Origin: an uncultured Roseobacter sp.
GTDB lineage: Bacteria; Pseudomonadota; Alphaproteobacteria; Rhodobacterales; Rhodobacteraceae
Direction: 5' to 3'
Length of the DNA stretch: 64,000 bases
Assembly: GCF_947499265.1 (NCBI RefSeq)
Contig: NZ_CANMNK010000002.1
Location: 372,001-436,000, forward strand
Part shown: piece after piece, positions 18,371 through 25,670 of the stretch
Layout of the letters: every line of letters begins with the position of its first letter
How positions within the stretch are numbered: the first letter of the stretch is position 1
Made by a program: the position numbers and the translations under genes
The notes under the pieces: model-generated
The model's database searches: none
Told to the model about the DNA's origin: nothing
The model's input: the letters and a program-made list of their open reading frames with translations, nothing else

Positions 18371-19453
18371 GTGACACCTCCCCCGCCACGGCTAGAGATC
18401 AGGAACCTGCGCCGCGCCTTTGACGGTCGGGCCGTGGTGGACGATATCAGTTTTGCCATCCAGCCCGGGCAGGTGACCTGCCTGCTGGGCCCCTCGGGGT
18501 GCGGCAAATCCACGACCCTGCGGATGATCGCCGGGGTCGAGATGCAGGACAGTGGCGAGATTTACGTGGACGGGCAGCTGGTCTGTGACACGATTTTCCG
18601 CCTGCCGCCGGAGCGGCGCGAGATTGGGTTGATGTTTCAGGACTTTGCCCTTTTTCCGCATCTGAGTGTGGCGGACAATGTGGCCTTTGGGCTGAAATCG
18701 GGTGCGAAAGCCGACAAACGCAAACGGGTCGAAGAACTGCTAGACCGGGTCGACCTGATGCGGTTCATCGATGGCTACCCGCATCAGCTTTCGGGGGGTG
18801 AACAGCAACGCGTGGCCCTGGCCCGGGCGCTGGCACCCAAGCCCAAGATCATGTTGATGGACGAGCCCTTTTCCGGCCTCGACAACCGCCTGCGCGACGG
18901 CATCCGGGACGAGACGCTGAACATCCTCAAGGAAGAGGACACAGCTGTCCTGCTGGTCACCCATGAGCCGGATGAGGCCATGCGCATGGCCGATGAGATC
19001 GCCCTGATGCGCGACGGGCGGATCGTGCAACAGGGCGCGCCCTACAACGTCTACACTCGCCCGGTGGACCGCGCCGCCGTGGCGTTTTTCTCCGATGCCA
19101 ATGTGCTGCATGCGGATGTCAGCGGTGCGCTGGCGGAAACGCCTTTTGGACAGTTTCTCGCCCCCGGCGTGCCGGACGGGACATCGGTCAACATCGTCTT
19201 TCGACCGCAGCATGTGCGCATCGATTTTGACCGCAACGGCACGGGGCCGAAGCCAACAGCAACGGACGGTACGGCGGCGCGTGGCGTGGTGCAGCGCGCG
19301 CGCTTTATGGGCAATGAGAGCCTTGTCGAGTTCGTCATGGATTACGATGGCTCCGTGCTGCGCGCGACGGTGCCCAATGTGTTCCTGCCACAGCCGGGCA
19401 CGGTGATGTGGCTGACGATCCGGCGCGACCGGTGTTTTGTATTTGATGCCTGA
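18371..19453 (+). CDS. ABC transporter ATP-binding protein without partner permease
   Basis: FbpC/PotA-like importer ATPase, 360 residues. Walker A GPSGCGKST, signature LSGGEQQRVALARAL, Walker B IMLMDEP and the H-loop THEPDEA are intact. A C-terminal TOBE-like regulatory region (from about residue 260; FRPQHVRIDF, ESLVEFVM) follows, as in iron, polyamine and sugar importers. The GTG start at 18371 has a GGAAG site and aligns with the usual N-terminus (PRLEIRNLRRAF); a TTG-initiated extension upstream is less likely. No permease or binding protein lies nearby. Two Lin0512-family genes follow after 21 bp, probably in the same transcript. Confidence 0.92.
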   Translation: MTPPPPRLEIRNLRRAFDGRAVVDDISFAIQPGQVTCLLGPSGCGKSTTLRMIAGVEMQDSGEIYVDGQLVCDTIFRLPPERREIGLMFQDFALFPHLSVADNVAFGLKSGAKADKRKRVEELLDRVDLMRFIDGYPHQLSGGEQQRVALARALAPKPKIMLMDEPFSGLDNRLRDGIRDETLNILKEEDTAVLLVTHEPDEAMRMADEIALMRDGRIVQQGAPYNVYTRPVDRAAVAFFSDANVLHADVSGALAETPFGQFLAPGVPDGTSVNIVFRPQHVRIDFDRNGTGPKPTATDGTAARGVVQRARFMGNESLVEFVMDYDGSVLRATVPNVFLPQPGTVMWLTIRRDRCFVFDA

Positions 19454-19474
19454 CGGGCAAAGAGGGAGACGGCG

Positions 19475-19825
19475 ATGAAGCGGCTTTTGGTGGAATTCGG
19501 TATGGGCACATCCCTGCGGCGCGGGGATTACACGCAAGCAGCGGTGCGCGGTGTGAAAGACGCGCTGTGGCACAATTCGATCAACCTTGCGGAGCTTTTC
19601 GGTTTTGAAAAAACCGACATGCGGATCACCGTCGACATCGGCGTGCAGGACCCTGACACGGTGGATGTCGAAGAGGTGCGCAAGGTCTTTCCCTACGGAC
19701 AGACAGAGGTGCGGGTGCATCACGGCGGCCTGGATGTGGCGCGCCCGGAAGGTGAGGGCAACCCGACGATCATGGCCAATGTGGCGCTGACGGTGGGCTT
19801 TGACATGGAGCGGGCAGATGGCTGA
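19475..19825 (+). CDS. Lin0512-family protein, diverged motif
   Basis: A 116-residue protein related to the uncharacterised Lin0512 family. It shares the layout of the next gene: a GMG-containing N-terminus, a DYTQAAVRGVKDAL helix and a central strand pair MRITVDIGVQDPDTVD. The family's hallmark GxGxDxHG is altered to GMGTSLRRG here, losing the Asp and His. A GGGAG site precedes the ATG. It overlaps the second copy by 8 bp. The pair probably forms a heteromer, with this copy structural or regulatory; that is inference. Confidence 0.8.
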   Translation: MKRLLVEFGMGTSLRRGDYTQAAVRGVKDALWHNSINLAELFGFEKTDMRITVDIGVQDPDTVDVEEVRKVFPYGQTEVRVHHGGLDVARPEGEGNPTIMANVALTVGFDMERADG

Positions 19826-20177
19826 GCAACGTTTGATCATTGAGATGGGCATGGGCAACGACCTGCACGGGCAGGACTATACCAAGGCCGCCAAACGGGC
19901 GATCGAAGATGCGTTTCGCCATTCCTCGCTGCCGATCTTCGGGGCTGTGGGCATGGGGCATGACCAGATGCGGGTGCAGGTCACGGTCGGCGTTCAGGAG
20001 CCGGATGCGGTCGATACCGCGGCGCTGGCGGCGACCCTGCCCCGGGGACGCGCCGAGGTGCGGGTCGTCAAGGGCGGGCTGAATGTCGCGACCGATACCG
20101 ACGATCCAATCGTGATCGCGCAGGCCAGTGTCGAGGCGTTTCTGCCGCCCCAGAAGGGGTGGCGCCTCAAACCCTAG
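19818..20177 (+). CDS. Lin0512-family protein, canonical motif
   Basis: A 119-residue member of the Lin0512 family of unknown function. The invariant GxGxDxHG motif is present as GMGNDLHG near residue 10, followed by DYTKAAKRAIEDAF and MRVQVTVGVQEPDAVD. The ATG at 19818 overlaps the preceding paralogue; a TTG-initiated extension at 19800 has no family support. The compact motif with Asp and His looks like a metal or ligand site. Linkage to an ABC ATPase suggests a role with an imported solute, but nothing in the sequence names it. Confidence 0.85.
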   Translation: MAEQRLIIEMGMGNDLHGQDYTKAAKRAIEDAFRHSSLPIFGAVGMGHDQMRVQVTVGVQEPDAVDTAALAATLPRGRAEVRVVKGGLNVATDTDDPIVIAQASVEAFLPPQKGWRLKP

Positions 20178-20312
20178 ATCGGCGCTTTTCCGCCTGAGCG
20201 CGCGGCGCCAATCCGCTTTTTGGAACAATCTGCGTCTTGCTGCGTTATCGCGGTGCACTTAAAAAGCAAAGCGCCGGAGTTGATCTGGCAAATTTTGACA
20301 AGGAAATAACCA

Positions 20313-20543
20313 ATGACAAAAACTGGTATCGTAGTAACTCTCGCCATGATGGGCCTGTTGCAGGCCTGTGCAACGACACCCCAACAACAAAGACAGGTTG
20401 GGTGCGTCGGCGCCGGTGTTGCCGGTGCATTGGCGGGTGCCGCTGTCGGCAATCAGCTTGGTGGCGGATCCGGTAATGATATCCTGACGGCCGGTGGTGC
20501 TGTTGCGGGCGGTGTTGCCGCAAATAACGCAGCGGGCTGCTGA
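20313..20543 (+). CDS. Small glycine-zipper lipoprotein
   Basis: A 76-residue predicted lipoprotein. The signal peptide ends in the lipobox LLQAC (Cys19). The rest is a glycine-zipper domain (GAGVAGALAGAAVGNQLGGG, then AGGAVAGGVAANNAAG), as in small outer-membrane-associated proteins such as SlyB/OsmB types. It ends with a C-terminal cysteine. An AAGGAAAT ribosome site precedes the ATG. It is monocistronic, 135 bp after the Lin0512 gene. Confidence 0.85.
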   Translation: MTKTGIVVTLAMMGLLQACATTPQQQRQVGCVGAGVAGALAGAAVGNQLGGGSGNDILTAGGAVAGGVAANNAAGC

Positions 20544-20547
20544 TCAC

Positions 20548-20567
20548 GCCGCTCCGAGAGGGGCGGT
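20548..20567 (+). terminator. Weak hairpin after glycine-zipper gene
   Basis: GCCGCUCC and GGGGCGGU pair over 8 positions, with G-U pairs, around a GAGA tetraloop-like turn, 4 nt after the stop codon. No U-run follows. It is a plausible 3' end only. The rest of the gap up to the convergent regulator gene holds nothing recognisable. Confidence 0.35.
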
Positions 20568-20676
20568 CAGATAAACTGAAATGGTGCTGTTTCGGCCCGA
20601 AACGAAATAGCGCCCTTTTGCCCCAAATTTTTCAAAAGCAATTTGCTTCCCCGCGCGACGCGTGCTGCATATTTCT

Positions 20677-21342
20677 TCACGGCACATAATCGGCAATCGT
20701 CTTGCCCGGTTCGTCGACAAAGAGTTCGGGCAAGGCCTCCGCAGTTTGGATCAGATCGACGCGGAACACACGGAAGGCATCGCGCATTTCGCACCACGCG
20801 GTCAGGGTCCAGATGCGCCCCCAGTATTCCATATGCAACGGACGGATGGTGCGGGTCGTAACCTGCGCCTCCTTGGAGGTATAGGTCAGGCGCAGCTTTT
20901 GTTTGGCGCGGATGGCCGCGCGCAGCGTTGGCATGTGAGAAAAGCCGCGCGCTGCATCGGCAAAGGGGTAGACCGCAAACTTCCACGCGTCCGCTTCGGC
21001 GATGGTCTGGGTGGGCAGCACGGCATCAACCTTGTCTGCAAGGCTGAGGGCTGCGGATTTCAGATCGGTATCAGCGGCTTCTGCAACGATGGCCACGCCG
21101 AGATTGAGCGCTTCAAGCTCCTCGACCGTGAGCGTAAGCGGTGGCAAGGTGATGGCTTCGGTGATCATATAACCCACGCCGCGTTCACCTTCGACCGGAA
21201 CACCCGAGGCCATCAGCGTGTCCATGTCGCGGTAGATCGTGCGGGTCGAGACCTCCAGCCGTTCAGCGATGTCCTGCGCGCGGTGCAGTTTTCCGTCACG
21301 CAGGATCTGGATGATGTCAAAGAGGCGGTCAGTACGGCGCAT
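20677..21342 (-). CDS. HTH/WYL-domain transcriptional regulator (YafY-like)
   Basis: Predicted DNA-binding regulator of 221 residues. The N-terminal winged helix-turn-helix reads RAQDIAERLEVSTRTIYRDMDTLMASG, and the C-terminal ligand-sensing WYL-type region covers about residues 140-220 (RLTYTS, RPLHMEYWGRIWTLTAWCE). It lies 27 bp downstream of the gene at 21370-21744 on the same strand, so the two form an operon. The operator-like repeat upstream of that gene is the obvious target, giving an autoregulated unit. Confidence 0.92.
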   Translation of the reverse strand: MRRTDRLFDIIQILRDGKLHRAQDIAERLEVSTRTIYRDMDTLMASGVPVEGERGVGYMITEAITLPPLTLTVEELEALNLGVAIVAEAADTDLKSAALSLADKVDAVLPTQTIAEADAWKFAVYPFADAARGFSHMPTLRAAIRAKQKLRLTYTSKEAQVTTRTIRPLHMEYWGRIWTLTAWCEMRDAFRVFRVDLIQTAEALPELFVDEPGKTIADYVP

Positions 21343-21369
21343 GGCGCAGTTGTGCCAGCCGCGGGTGGG

Positions 21370-21744
21370 TTAGTCCATTGTCAGCAGGATGGGTGCATGC
21401 CGCAGTGTCACGCTGTCCGCGGCGATCACGGTCATCATGGGCGCCGCCTCGGGTTGCGCCATCAGGGCATCTGCGGCGTCCTTCGCGGCCTGCAAGGAGG
21501 TCCAGACGATATGATCCGTCCAGATACCGTCCGCATCCACGCTTAAGGTGCGCGAAATAACCGCGCCGGTGCCCCGCAGATAGGGTTCGATCCCGCGCGC
21601 TGCCGCGACGAATGCTTGGGGATCGGTGCCTGCCACCAGCTTGAAGGTGACAACCTCGGCAACCGGTTCCGCCTGGGCCGGGCTGCGCATGGCGTCCGCG
21701 GCGGCAAAGGCGATGAGAGTTGTGAAAAGGGGAAGTCTACGCAT
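21370..21744 (-). CDS. Exported protein of unknown function, WYL-regulator partner
   Basis: A 124-residue product with a signal peptide (RRLPLFTTLIAFAAADAMRS, cleavage near AQA-EP). The mature part (about 100 residues) has a ferredoxin-like alpha/beta pattern, AEVVTFKLVAGTDPQAFVAA and then WTDHIVWTSLQAAKDAAD, reminiscent of the ABM/dabb monooxygenase fold. No active-site motif stands out. It is the first gene of the regulator operon and the likely target of repression. The perfect repeat at 21793-21816 is 49 bp upstream of its start. Confidence 0.8.
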   Translation of the reverse strand: MRRLPLFTTLIAFAAADAMRSPAQAEPVAEVVTFKLVAGTDPQAFVAAARGIEPYLRGTGAVISRTLSVDADGIWTDHIVWTSLQAAKDAADALMAQPEAAPMMTVIAADSVTLRHAPILLTMD

Positions 21745-21792
21745 GAAGGGGTCCTTTCAATATTCTGCGATGTGAATGGACATGGCAGAGGA

Positions 21793-21816
21793 CAACTGAC
21801 ATAAACCTGTCAGTTG
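21793..21816. promoter_or_regulatory. Operator-like perfect inverted repeat
   Basis: CAACTGACA and TGTCAGTTG form a perfect 9-bp inverted repeat with a 6-nt spacer. It lies 49 bp upstream of the exported-protein/regulator operon and 151 bp from tatA on the other side. Its symmetry and place make it the best candidate binding site for the WYL-type regulator. Confidence 0.65.
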
Positions 21817-21966
21817 AGACCGCGTGCTATCACTTTTTCAGGGGTGATCGCAGTTTGAAGGGGTCAAATCGGGCTTCGGCGCTTTCCGCGCGGGCCTGAT
21901 TTCCGTAATCCTGAGCCGGAAATGCGCGTTCCTGCATTGGAGCGCCAATGTTATGGGAGACTTGAG

Positions 21967-22176
21967 ATGTTGAACAATATTGGCCTGCCGGGTCTTTTGC
22001 TGATCGCGGTGGTGGTGCTTGTGCTCTTTGGGCGCGGCAAAATCTCCAGCCTGATGGGCGAAGTGGGCAAGGGCATCACGTCGTTCAAGAAGGGCATCAG
22101 CGAAGGCCAGGACGAAATCGCCAAATCCGAAGAAGCCAAGGATGTGACGCCCGAGTCTGAGAAAGACAAGGTCTGA
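21967..22176 (+). CDS. tatA: Sec-independent translocase protein TatA
   Basis: Pore-forming component of the twin-arginine translocase, which exports folded, often cofactor-bearing proteins. The 69-residue product has a short N-terminus, one transmembrane helix ([13 protein letters not shown]), the FGRGK hinge and an amphipathic helix ([17 protein letters not shown]), then a charged tail. The ATG at 21967 follows a GGGAG site; the open frame begins 15 codons earlier. It starts the tatABC operon. Confidence 0.97.
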   Translation: MLNNIGLPGLLLIAVVVLVLFGRGKISSLMGEVGKGITSFKKGISEGQDEIAKSEEAKDVTPESEKDKV

Positions 22177-22179
22177 TCC

Positions 22180-22638
22180 ATGTTCGATATTGGCTGGACG
22201 GAGATGCTGGTGATCGGCATCGTCGCGCTGATCGTTGTGGGGCCAAAGGATTTGCCCGTACTGTTCCGGACATTGGGGCAGTTTGTCGGCAAGGCCAAAG
22301 GCATGGCACGTGAATTCAGCCGCGCGATGAACGATGCCGCGGATGAGACCGGCATGAAGGATGTTGCCAAGGGTCTGAAGACGGCCACCAATCCGATCAA
22401 TTCAGCCATGGAGGGGGTAAAAAGCGCCGCCGCTGACCTGGGCAAGTTCGATCCGGAGAGTGAGACCGGCAAAATGGCCGCGGACCGCGCGGAGCAGACC
22501 AAGAAGATCCAGGCGGCCACGGCCCGCGCGGCGGCAGACCGCAAGATGAAAGAGGCGCAGGAGGCGCAGGCGGCTGCGGCAAAGCTGGAAGCGGCGCGTG
22601 ATGCAGATCCGACGCCGCCCGCAAAGAGTGACACATGA
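22180..22638 (+). CDS. tatB: Sec-independent translocase protein TatB
   Basis: TatB receives twin-arginine substrates together with TatC. It has 152 residues: an N-terminal [20 protein letters not shown] membrane segment with the conserved Glu8, the GPKDLP turn, an amphipathic helix, then a long alanine/lysine-rich coiled region (about 100-150). It starts 3 bp after tatA and overlaps tatC by 4 bp (ATGA). Confidence 0.96.
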   Translation: MFDIGWTEMLVIGIVALIVVGPKDLPVLFRTLGQFVGKAKGMAREFSRAMNDAADETGMKDVAKGLKTATNPINSAMEGVKSAAADLGKFDPESETGKMAADRAEQTKKIQAATARAAADRKMKEAQEAQAAAAKLEAARDADPTPPAKSDT

Positions 22639-23483
22639 GTGCATCCGAAGACATTGACGAAAGCGCCGCCCCGCTGATCGAGCATCTGGCGGAGCTGCGC
22701 ACGCGGCTGATTCGCTCCGTGCTGGCCTTTCTGGTGGGCATGATCATCTGTTTCACCGTGGCCACGCCGATTTTCAACTTTCTCACGGACCCGCTATGCA
22801 CCGTGCTGTCCGACCGCGGGCAGGATTGCGATTTGATCTTCATCAGCCCGCAGGAGGGGTTCTTTGTCGCAATCAAAGTGTCGCTTCTGGGTGGATTTAT
22901 CCTGTCTTTTCCAGTGATTGCGCATCAGATGTGGCGGTTCGTGGCGCCTGGGCTCTACAAGAATGAAAAGGGCGCCTTCCTGCCCTTCCTGATCGCGTCG
23001 CCGGTGATGTTTCTGCTGGGCGCGTCTTTTGCCTTCTATGTGGTCACACCACTGGCCTATGATTTCTTCCTTGGCTTCCAGCAGTTCGGCGATGGCGGCG
23101 AGGCGGTCGTCGGTGACCCGGCCACATCGCCTGGTCTGAGCGTGGTTTTCCAGGGGTCCGCGCAGGAATACCTGAACCTGACGATCAAGTTCATCGTGGC
23201 CTTTGGCATGTGTTTCCAACTGCCGGTGCTGCTGACCCTGATGGGCAAGGCCGGGCTGGTGAGTGCGGAAGGCCTGGGCAATGTGCGTAAATACGCCGTG
23301 GTGGCTATTCTGGTACTCGCGGCTCTGGTGACCCCGCCCGACGTGATCACACAGGTGATCCTCTTTGTGGTGGTCTACGGGCTCTACGAGGTGTCGATCT
23401 TTCTGGTGAAACGTGTGGAGGGCAAACGCGAAGCCCGGCTGCGCGCCGAAGGCTATTACGACGATGAGGACGACCTGACGTGA
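22635..23483 (+). CDS. tatC: Sec-independent translocase protein TatC
   Basis: Polytopic receptor of the Tat system, 282 residues with six membrane helices. The N-terminal [16 protein letters not shown] segment and the first periplasmic loop are conserved, and the [15 protein letters not shown] motif is intact. The C-terminus ends in a charged tail ([13 protein letters not shown]). It overlaps tatB before it, and its stop overlaps the GTG start of the next gene (GTGA). Confidence 0.97.
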   Translation: MSASEDIDESAAPLIEHLAELRTRLIRSVLAFLVGMIICFTVATPIFNFLTDPLCTVLSDRGQDCDLIFISPQEGFFVAIKVSLLGGFILSFPVIAHQMWRFVAPGLYKNEKGAFLPFLIASPVMFLLGASFAFYVVTPLAYDFFLGFQQFGDGGEAVVGDPATSPGLSVVFQGSAQEYLNLTIKFIVAFGMCFQLPVLLTLMGKAGLVSAEGLGNVRKYAVVAILVLAALVTPPDVITQVILFVVVYGLYEVSIFLVKRVEGKREARLRAEGYYDDEDDLT

Positions 23484-24325
23484 TCGACGACCCGATGGAC
23501 CGCATCGCGGCCGCGCTGGAGCGGATGGCTCCGGCGCCGCAGGCGGCCCCTGATTTTGCTGCGGCTTCCGCCTTTGTCTGGCATATTGATCCGGACCGTT
23601 TGGAACCGGTGCCACAGGTGGCGCGGGTTGATCTGTCGCTGCTTGTGGGGATCGACCGGTCGCGCGATACGCTTTTGGCCAATACAGAGCAGTTTGCCCG
23701 CGGATTGCCCGCAAACAACGCGCTGCTCTGGGGCGCGCGGGGGATGGGAAAATCCAGCCTTGTGAAATCGATACACGGCGAAGTTCATGCAAGACATGAA
23801 GCTTTGCGGATTGTCGAACTGCAGCGCGAAGATCTGCCCTCTGTCGGTCGGTTGCTGAACCTGCTGCGCGGTGCGCCTTACCGCTTTATCCTGTTTTGCG
23901 ACGACCTGAGTTTTGGCCATGATGACGCGCATTACAAAAGCCTGAAAGCGGTTCTGGATGGTGGCATCGAGGGGCGGCCCGATAATGTGGTTCTCTATGC
24001 GACCTCCAACCGGCGCCACCTGATGCCGCGTGACATGATCGAAAACGAACGCGGCAGTGCCATCAACCCGTCAGAGGCGGTGGAGGAAAAAGTCTCGCTC
24101 TCGGATCGGTTTGGCCTCTGGCTCGGTTTTCATCCCTGCGACCAGGATCAGTATCTGGAGATGATCCGCCGGTATTGCACAGCCCATCACGTTGACATTG
24201 ATGATGAGGACCTGCGCGCGGAAGCAATTGAATGGCAAGCGACACGCGGGTCCCGATCCGGTCGCGTTGCGTGGCAGTATTTCACCGACCTGGCGGGGCG
24301 TAGGGGTGTGACGCTGTCGGGTTGA
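23480..24325 (+). CDS. DUF815-type AAA ATPase
   Basis: A 281-residue P-loop ATPase of the DUF815 family. Walker A is [13 protein letters not shown] at about residue 86 and Walker B is ILFCDDLSF. The family signature [32 protein letters not shown] is present, followed by the arginine-rich sensor region. It starts with GTG in a 4-bp overlap with tatC, so it is translationally coupled to the tat operon. No biochemical role is established. A helper role for Tat export or membrane protein quality control is inference from position. Confidence 0.88.
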   Translation: MIDDPMDRIAAALERMAPAPQAAPDFAAASAFVWHIDPDRLEPVPQVARVDLSLLVGIDRSRDTLLANTEQFARGLPANNALLWGARGMGKSSLVKSIHGEVHARHEALRIVELQREDLPSVGRLLNLLRGAPYRFILFCDDLSFGHDDAHYKSLKAVLDGGIEGRPDNVVLYATSNRRHLMPRDMIENERGSAINPSEAVEEKVSLSDRFGLWLGFHPCDQDQYLEMIRRYCTAHHVDIDDEDLRAEAIEWQATRGSRSGRVAWQYFTDLAGRRGVTLSG

Positions 24326-24487
24326 CCGCCTGCAGCAGTTGCACGACCTTGTTGGATCGCCGCGCGGACGCCTTAGCATCCCGCCCGCATCCCAATGTGA
24401 TTTGCAAAGATTTACAGGCGCCCAAGCCACGGATCCCGAACGAAAGAGACGTGGTGACGTCATGCAGGGGTTTGATCGGGCGCCGAA

Positions 24488-25513
24488 TCATGGGGTGAGA
24501 CAGGCGGCTTCAAAATGGCGCAGACACCGCGCGGCCTTCGGACCATAGGCGGCAAGATCGGGAAAAAGGTGCTCGATCTCCGCGCGCGCCGCGGGGTTGA
24601 CAGTCTGAAGTGTCATGTCCCCGGGGTAGAGGCTTTCTGACCACAGCCCCGATGCGCGCACGAGCTGGTGTGCGTCAAACAGGATATGACAATAGGTGAT
24701 CGTGCCTCCCGGGCGGCGATAAACGCCATCATGAGCCAAGAGATCCACCGCGCGCACAAGCACATCGGGCGCCCCATAGAGCAGCTCCGCGCGCCAATCC
24801 TCGACCAAAAGAGCATGTTGTGGCGAGACGACAAGATCAGCCTCATTACCGAACACACCGGCTGAGACCACAATCGGCGCCAGATCCCCCATGGCAGGCA
24901 CTGTTGTTGTCCCCGCCCAGCGGAGCGGTTGCAGACCGTCATCGCGGGTCAATACGTTGTCGCCAACGCGCAATTCCTGAACCGGGCGCGGACCTTCGGC
25001 TGTCTCGATCAGCGTATCGGCGGCGAAACAGACAACCGTCGCGCCCAGGCCCAAATGTGGTGTGCTGTTGTCATTCTCGACAATAGCGCCAACGGTCAGA
25101 TCGGTATCCGCGGGGGGCATGCCATCGGGAAAGACAAGATAATATCCGTTTTCCGCGCCCGCTTCGATGGTGTCGTTGTTGTTCAGATCCACATCAATGA
25201 CCGCGACGCGCCAGGTGGTGGTGCCGTCGGTGACCTCAAAGGTGTAGTCCCAGATCAACTGTGTCTGGGTGCCGCCGATGTTGGTGGTCTGCTGCCAGAC
25301 CCCTCCGATCTGTTCCTGGGCCGAGACGGTCTCGTTGGTCGGGTCACCGTTGAATTGTGTGGCGCCATCGTTTTCTTCGACAACGAAATAGGTATCGGGG
25401 CCCGTATAGCGCCACGTGCCGCTTGGCGCGAAGCGATAGTCAATTGCCGCGCCGCCGGAGGTTGAGCTCTGGCTGCCCAGAATGGCAGAGGTGTAGCCGT
25501 AAAAAACAGCCAT
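24488..25513 (-). CDS. Hint-domain (Hint_2) protein 2
   Basis: A 341-residue protein with an N-terminal beta-rich extracellular-looking domain (about 1-155, with an aspartate-rich IDVDLNNNDTIEAGAENG segment) followed by a Hint_2 domain beginning at Cys162 in VVCFAADTLIE. Hint blocks RPVQELRVGDNVLTRDDG, LRWAG, VVSPQHALLV and TYCHILFDAHQ are all present. Here the canonical nucleophile Cys is retained, unlike in the paralogue at 15226. The start at 25513 was chosen because the fold begins at MAVFYGYTS; an open frame runs 32 residues upstream. Autoprocessing and secretion are inferred. Confidence 0.85.
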   Translation of the reverse strand: MAVFYGYTSAILGSQSSTSGGAAIDYRFAPSGTWRYTGPDTYFVVEENDGATQFNGDPTNETVSAQEQIGGVWQQTTNIGGTQTQLIWDYTFEVTDGTTTWRVAVIDVDLNNNDTIEAGAENGYYLVFPDGMPPADTDLTVGAIVENDNSTPHLGLGATVVCFAADTLIETAEGPRPVQELRVGDNVLTRDDGLQPLRWAGTTTVPAMGDLAPIVVSAGVFGNEADLVVSPQHALLVEDWRAELLYGAPDVLVRAVDLLAHDGVYRRPGGTITYCHILFDAHQLVRASGLWSESLYPGDMTLQTVNPAARAEIEHLFPDLAAYGPKAARCLRHFEAACLTP

Positions 25514-25573
25514 GCGTTCAATCCAATAGTTTGGAACCGTTGGAATTGTTTCTGCCGGGGAAACCGGGCACGA

Positions 25574-25611
25574 CCATGGCCTGCTCCCCTTGGATTGGGG
25601 CAAAGCCATGG
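25574..25611 (-). terminator. Hairpin after nlpD-like gene
   Basis: CCATGGC (25574-25580) and GCCATGG (25605-25611) form a 7-bp outer stem, with CCCC/GGGG pairing inside it. It lies between the end of the lipoprotein gene (25671) and the Hint gene (25513), both on the minus strand. It may be the 3' end of the surE-pcm-nlpD transcript or a leader structure for the Hint gene. There is no U-run. Confidence 0.4.
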
Positions 25612-25670
25612 CGATTTCAGGGTGTTTTCAGTGCTTTAACACTTTTTACGCGAAGGCGCCCCGGCGTCGA

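Noticed and set aside
24326..24487. Small gene or terminator between the DUF815 ATPase and Hint gene
   Set aside because: Open frames here have no ribosome site; no clear hairpin with a T-run was seen.
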